From the NCBI GenBank assembly GCA_023436805.1, contig JAEZHT010000029.1:1-17472 (forward strand): DNA of 17,472 nt, read 5' to 3'. Shown here piece after piece: positions 14,277 to 17,472 of the stretch (position 1 is the stretch's first letter; the number at the start of each line of letters is the position of its first letter). The notes beneath the pieces are model-generated. The model did not search any database. It was given only the letters and a program-made list of their open reading frames with translations, and was not told the origin of the DNA. Origin of the DNA: Bacillota bacterium. GTDB lineage: Bacteria; Bacillota_I; Bacilli_A; Acholeplasmatales; UBA5453. The translations under genes and the position numbers were made by a program.

Positions 14277-14702
14277 ATGCTCAATCAAGAACAAATCAAA
14301 AACATCTTACCCCACCGCGACCCCTTTTTGATGATCGATCAAATCACATTCTTAGAACCCCTCAAAAAAGCGATTGGTGTGAAGCATGTGAAAGTAACCG
14401 AAGATTACTTCCGTGGACACTTTCCATCTAAACCCGTGATGCCTGGGGTCCTCATCATTGAATCCCTCGCTCAAGTCGGTGCGGTCGCGTTGTTGTCTTC
14501 TGAAACTTATCAAGGGAAGCTTGCATTTTTCACTGGCATTGAATCGGCTAAATTTAGAAAAAGTGTCTTACCAGGCGATGAACTCGTCTTAGAATGTGAA
14601 ATCACCAAAGTCAGAGGTCCTTTTGGATTTGGGTCTGGCAAAGCGTATGTGAATGGCGAATTGGTGTGTGAAGCCAACATTTCATTCGCTGTTGGCAGCT
14701 GA
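14277..14702 (+). CDS. fabZ: 3-hydroxyacyl-ACP dehydratase
   Basis: This 141-residue hot-dog-fold enzyme dehydrates 3-hydroxyacyl-ACP to trans-2-enoyl-ACP. The N-terminal ILPHRDPFLMIDQI is the family signature. RGHFPSKPVMPGVLIIESLAQ (about residues 46-66) contains the catalytic His48 and Glu62. AAGGTG lies a few bases before the ATG. No FabA, FabM or FabN is present, so the window shows no route to unsaturated chains unless this FabZ or another enzyme isomerises. Its TGA shares one base with the ATG of the biotin ligase (TGATG), tying the cofactor gene to the operon. Confidence 0.97.
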   Translation: MLNQEQIKNILPHRDPFLMIDQITFLEPLKKAIGVKHVKVTEDYFRGHFPSKPVMPGVLIIESLAQVGAVALLSSETYQGKLAFFTGIESAKFRKSVLPGDELVLECEITKVRGPFGFGSGKAYVNGELVCEANISFAVGS

Positions 14703-15217
14703 TGAGCTATACCATTTTAGAATACAAGACACTCGATTCAACCAATACATTCTTAAAGACATACCACAGTGCCTTATCCCATCTAACATTCGTTAGAACG
14801 AGGCACCAAACCGCTGGTCGAGGCCAGTTTGACCGAATGTGGACATCGAATGAGAATGAAAACATTTTGTGTTCAGTCTTATTAAAAGATGTCCCCCTAG
14901 ACAAAGCAGAACACCACAAGCGTTGGATTGAACAAGGGTTACTGACATTTTTAAAAAACATGCAGCTGACTACGACGTTTAAAGCACCCAACGATATCTA
15001 TGTGGGTACCCAAAAAATATGCGGGATTTTAACCGAATCTCAAAGTGACCAAAACCAATTCACTTACGTGGTGATTGGGTTTGGACTCAATGTCAATCAA
15101 ACCGAATTTGGTGGGTTGAACGCGACGTCCTTGGCACTACAATTTAAACAAAACTTCAATGTGGATACGCTGTTTGAATCATTAATTCAGCATTTATTAT
15201 CCACCTATGGTGACTAA
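14702..15217 (+). CDS. birA: Biotin--[acetyl-CoA-carboxylase] ligase, minimal form
   Basis: This 171-residue protein is the catalytic domain of a biotin protein ligase, which makes biotinyl-AMP and attaches biotin to Lys115 of AccB. LDSTNTFLK (residues 11-19), TAGRGQ (37-42) and KAPNDIYVGTQKICGIL (94-110) are the biotin- and ATP-binding segments, and VIGFGLNVNQ follows. It is short: there is no N-terminal helix-turn-helix, so it should not act as a biotin-sensing repressor, and the small C-terminal SH3-like domain also appears to be missing. The usual KWPND is KAPND here, and the biotinyl-AMP loop is GRGQ, not GRGRRG. It is coupled to fabZ upstream and runs into bioY. Confidence 0.9.
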   Translation: MSYTILEYKTLDSTNTFLKTYHSALSHLTFVRTRHQTAGRGQFDRMWTSNENENILCSVLLKDVPLDKAEHHKRWIEQGLLTFLKNMQLTTTFKAPNDIYVGTQKICGILTESQSDQNQFTYVVIGFGLNVNQTEFGGLNATSLALQFKQNFNVDTLFESLIQHLLSTYGD

Positions 15218-15218
15218 T

Positions 15219-15755
15219 ATGACGAAACTCAACCATTGGATTAAAATAGCCGCGATGACGGCTGTTTTATGCATATCTATTTATCTTGTTCCACCCATTG
15301 TGGTCTTTGGCGGTGTACCATTGACCATTCAAACCTTCGTCATTTTCTTGATCGCCTATTTGTTCAATAAAACAGACGCGTTTTTAACTTTAGCTTTGTA
15401 TATATTCATCGGAATTTTAGGGATACCTGTATTTTCAGGTGGCACAAGTGGCATATCTGCCATCTTGGGGCCAACCGGTGGATTTTTAGTGATGTTTCCC
15501 ATCATCGCTTATTTGATAGCAAATTTTAAATCCAAGGACAAACATAGGGTTTATGATATCCTCATGACTTTTGGATTTGGTATCGTGTTATTGTATGGTT
15601 TTTCAGCCTTATGGCTCGCTTATGTTTTAAATGTATCGTATTTAAACGCTATCGTAATATTACTTCCATTTGTGCCAATAGACATCTTTAAGATCGTCAT
15701 CGCACATACTGTGTACACTAAAATGCCATCCGTATACGAACTATCTACACATTAG
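15219..15755 (+). CDS. bioY: BioY biotin transporter (ECF substrate-binding subunit)
   Basis: This protein of 178 residues has about six membrane helices. It carries the BioY features VPLTIQTFVIFLIAYL (about residues 33-48) and the glycine-rich GPTGGFLVMFPIIAY (about 84-98). BioY is the S component that captures biotin and works with a shared energy-coupling module (EcfA and EcfT), which is not in the window. I favour ATG 15219, because GGTGA lies four bases upstream; ATG 15207 would overlap birA by 11 bases and adds four residues, and cannot be excluded. Biotin import next to the ligase and AccB suggests that the organism depends on external biotin; no biotin-synthesis gene is visible. Confidence 0.93.
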   Translation: MTKLNHWIKIAAMTAVLCISIYLVPPIVVFGGVPLTIQTFVIFLIAYLFNKTDAFLTLALYIFIGILGIPVFSGGTSGISAILGPTGGFLVMFPIIAYLIANFKSKDKHRVYDILMTFGFGIVLLYGFSALWLAYVLNVSYLNAIVILLPFVPIDIFKIVIAHTVYTKMPSVYELSTH

Positions 15756-15780
15756 GGCAACCCCCAATAAAGGAATTGTA

Positions 15781-17196
15781 ATGACATTATCTTTACCGAA
15801 AATCATCCAAGGTGGGATGGGCGTGGGTGTGAGTTCTGCACAACTCGCCAACACCGTTTCTAAAGCCGGACAACTCGGCGTGGTCTCTGGGACCGCGCTC
15901 GGTTTAACTTTCGCAAGAAGACTCATGCAAAAAGGCAATGACGTCTATCTTGAAGCGATGAATCACTTTCCATTTAAAAAAGTGATTGAACGCATTAAGC
16001 AAAAGTTCCAACCAAAAGCAGACAATGACCCATTCAAAATGGTTGAAATGCCGACGATTCACCCTTCAGAAGACTTAAATGAACTGATTGTTGTGGCTAA
16101 TTTTGTTGAAGTTCATTTGGCCAAAAAAGGTCATCAAGGCATTGTTGGTATCAACTTCTTAGAGAAAATCCAGTTCCCGACCCTCGCTTCCATTTACGGG
16201 GCGATTCTGGCGGGTGTAGATTATATTTTAATGGGTGCTGGGATTCCTCACCGTATACCAGATGTCATCCAAAAACTATCAAAACACAAGGATGCAAGCC
16301 TACCGATTAAAGTAGCGAATGCACAGGTCAATGACATCGAGTTATCGACATTTTCACCCAAAGCATTCGCGAAAGAAGAACCCCTACCTGAACTGAAAAA
16401 ACCACAATTTTTAGCCATCATTGGGTCACATACCTTGGCGAACTATTTGATGAAAAGTGAGTTTGGTTCACCCGATGGGTTTGTCGTTGAATTGCCCATC
16501 GCTGGTGGACACAACGCCCCACCGCGTGGCAATTATCCCCTCTCTGAATCGGGTGAACCGATTTATGGGGATAGAGACCAAGTGGATTTCGAAGCCTTAA
16601 AAGTACACAATAAGCCATTTTGGTTGGCTGGTGGGTTTGGTAACCCCGAAAGCCTTCAAAGAGCATTCGCTTTAGGTGCCGTAGGTATTCAAGTGGGGAC
16701 TGCATTCGCGTTTTCCAATGAGTCCGGGTTTGATGCTGAATTGAAACAACGTGTCTTAAAACAAGTCATTTCTAAAAATATCCGTGTTAAAACCGACATC
16801 AAAGCCTCACCAACTGGATTCCCATTCAAAGTGGCAGGTGTCTCTGAAACCTTATCGGAAGATGACGTTTACGCAGCACGTAAAAGGGTATGCGACTTGG
16901 GTTATTTAAGAGAAGCGTATCGTAAAGACAATGGGTCCATTGGTTACAGATGTCCTTCGGAACCGATCGATGATTATATCCGTAAAGGCGGTAAAATCGA
17001 AGATACGGTGGGTCGTAAGTGTTTGTGTAATGGGTTGGTTGCAGGGATTGGTTTGGGTCAAAAACGTAAAGATGGCCACGATGAGTTACCACTGGTGACT
17101 TCTGGGGATGATTTGGTCAATTTAACACCACTGATTCATCAAGATACGTATAGTTACTCAGCTAACGATGTCTTAAAGTATATTTTAAATACATAA
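15781..17196 (+). CDS. FMN-type nitronate monooxygenase / FabK-like oxidoreductase with cysteine-containing C-terminus
   Basis: This 471-residue protein begins with LPKIIQGGMGVGVSSAQLANTVSKAGQLGVVSG, the opening of the same barrel family as FabK. It has AGVDYILMGAGIP (about residues 141-153), PIAGGHNAPPRGNYP with a histidine at the FabK His143 position, FWLAGGFGNPESL and GAVGIQVGTAF for FMN phosphate. It is about 160 residues longer than FabK, with an insertion near 60-125 and a C-terminal region holding Cys371, Cys391, Cys414 and Cys416. It follows bioY by 25 bases with AAAGGA before the ATG and no terminator between, so it is probably the last gene of the fatty-acid operon. The reaction is unknown; PfaD-like enoyl reductases of polyketide systems are also long members of this superfamily. 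Confidence 0.85.
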   Translation: MTLSLPKIIQGGMGVGVSSAQLANTVSKAGQLGVVSGTALGLTFARRLMQKGNDVYLEAMNHFPFKKVIERIKQKFQPKADNDPFKMVEMPTIHPSEDLNELIVVANFVEVHLAKKGHQGIVGINFLEKIQFPTLASIYGAILAGVDYILMGAGIPHRIPDVIQKLSKHKDASLPIKVANAQVNDIELSTFSPKAFAKEEPLPELKKPQFLAIIGSHTLANYLMKSEFGSPDGFVVELPIAGGHNAPPRGNYPLSESGEPIYGDRDQVDFEALKVHNKPFWLAGGFGNPESLQRAFALGAVGIQVGTAFAFSNESGFDAELKQRVLKQVISKNIRVKTDIKASPTGFPFKVAGVSETLSEDDVYAARKRVCDLGYLREAYRKDNGSIGYRCPSEPIDDYIRKGGKIEDTVGRKCLCNGLVAGIGLGQKRKDGHDELPLVTSGDDLVNLTPLIHQDTYSYSANDVLKYILNT

Positions 17197-17202
17197 TATT
17201 GG

Positions 17203-17230
17203 GCCAATACCGACGAGGTGTTGGCTTTTT
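17203..17230 (+). terminator. Intrinsic terminator closing the fatty-acid operon
   Basis: GCCAATAC (17203-17210) pairs with GTGTTGGC (17218-17225), one pair being T-G, around a 7-base loop. Five T's follow. It lies seven bases after the last stop. Confidence 0.9.
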
Positions 17231-17254
17231 CTTACGCAAATATAAACTGAAGGG

Positions 17255-17283
17255 TTTACATTACATCTTTTGGCAGTTATAAT
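17255..17283 (+). promoter_or_regulatory. Strong promoter for the downstream lipoprotein gene
   Basis: TTTACA (17255-17260) and consensus TATAAT (17278-17283) are exactly 17 bases apart. The expected start near 17290 gives a leader of about 48 bases that includes a 6-bp hairpin (GGTTTC at 17305-17310 with GAAACC at 17319-17324) just before the ribosome site. Confidence 0.85.
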
Positions 17284-17337
17284 GATTATGGGTATTATGA
17301 AATCGGTTTCCTAATCAAGAAACCCAGGGGGGAATGC

Positions 17338-17472
17338 ATGAAAAAAATAATGTACGCAATTCAATTCTTGTTATTGGTTGTATTTTTGGTCGGTTGTACG
17401 AACCAAGGACCAAAACCAATCGATGGACCAGAAGATTTAGATACAATTGAAGAAAAGGTTGCTTGGTGGGTT
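17338..17472 (+). CDS. Lipoprotein precursor, N-terminal part (cut by window edge)
   Basis: The first 45 codons are present. MKKIMYAIQFLLLVVFLVGC is a lipoprotein signal peptide with lipobox LVGC, so Cys20 would be lipid-modified. The mature start is polar and proline-containing (TNQGPKPIDGPEDLDTIEEKVAWWV), as in a linker before a surface domain. AGGGGGGAA lies close before the ATG, and a near-consensus promoter precedes it. The domain that would name the protein lies beyond the window, so no function is proposed. Confidence 0.8.
   Translation, partial: MKKIMYAIQFLLLVVFLVGCTNQGPKPIDGPEDLDTIEEKVAWWV

Noticed and set aside
15711..15722. GTGTACAC palindrome inside bioY as a third operator
   Set aside because: It lies in coding sequence, lacks the central AT of the two leader palindromes, and an 8-bp palindrome is common by chance.
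1..17472. CRISPR arrays, insertion sequences, prophage or rRNA
   Set aside because: No spaced direct repeats, transposase-like proteins, phage proteins or rRNA sequence were seen on either strand.

Overview
The window looks like a chromosomal segment from a low-to-moderate GC, single-membrane bacterium of the Bacillota/Mycoplasmatota side, plausibly a relative of Acholeplasma. The reasons are the AT-leaning codon use, purine-rich Shine-Dalgarno sites, lipoprotein signals with no sign of an outer membrane, an enoyl-ACP reductase of the FabK type, and PnuC and BioY vitamin uptake proteins. UGA serves as a stop (for example at 195-197, 7872-7874, 11386-11388 and 14700-14702) and Trp is UGG, so the standard bacterial code applies. 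The species assignment is inference. Every gene recognised is on the + strand.

Region A (1-1899) holds the end of a DUF1538 membrane protein, two small PII-like proteins and an AEC-family permease, closed by a clear intrinsic terminator. It reads as a transporter with nitrogen- or energy-type signalling partners.

Region B (about 1977-4333) is a four-gene unit: VTC-type triphosphate-tunnel protein, DUF4956 membrane protein, SRPBCC-like protein and GNAT acetyltransferase. Region C (4347-5733) has a tRNA-Val(GAC) with a near-consensus promoter, a long hairpin with a U-tract directly before the pnuC ribosome site, pnuC, a small lipoprotein with a cytochrome b5-like domain, and a terminator. 

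Region D (5734-17230) is the core of the window. A regulatory region of about 325 bp precedes an almost gapless string: accB-accC-accD-accA-fabH-fabK-fabD-fabG-fabF-fabZ-birA-bioY, then a second FMN-type (2-nitropropane dioxygenase family) oxidoreductase, closed by a terminator. It encodes acetyl-CoA carboxylase, the type II fatty-acid initiation and elongation enzymes, the ligase that biotinylates AccB and the transporter that brings in biotin. The acyl carrier protein gene is absent. The leader carries a consensus-like promoter, a perfect inverted repeat matching the FabT operator core as I recall it, a weaker copy upstream, and two related 10-bp palindromes; no regulator gene is present in the window.

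Region E (17231-17472) has a strong promoter and the first 45 codons of another lipoprotein, cut by the window edge.

No CRISPR array, insertion sequence, phage gene or rRNA was seen. The material that looks least described is the DUF1538/PII pair, the VTC/DUF4956 unit, the leader of the fatty-acid operon, and the four-cysteine tail on the last oxidoreductase.
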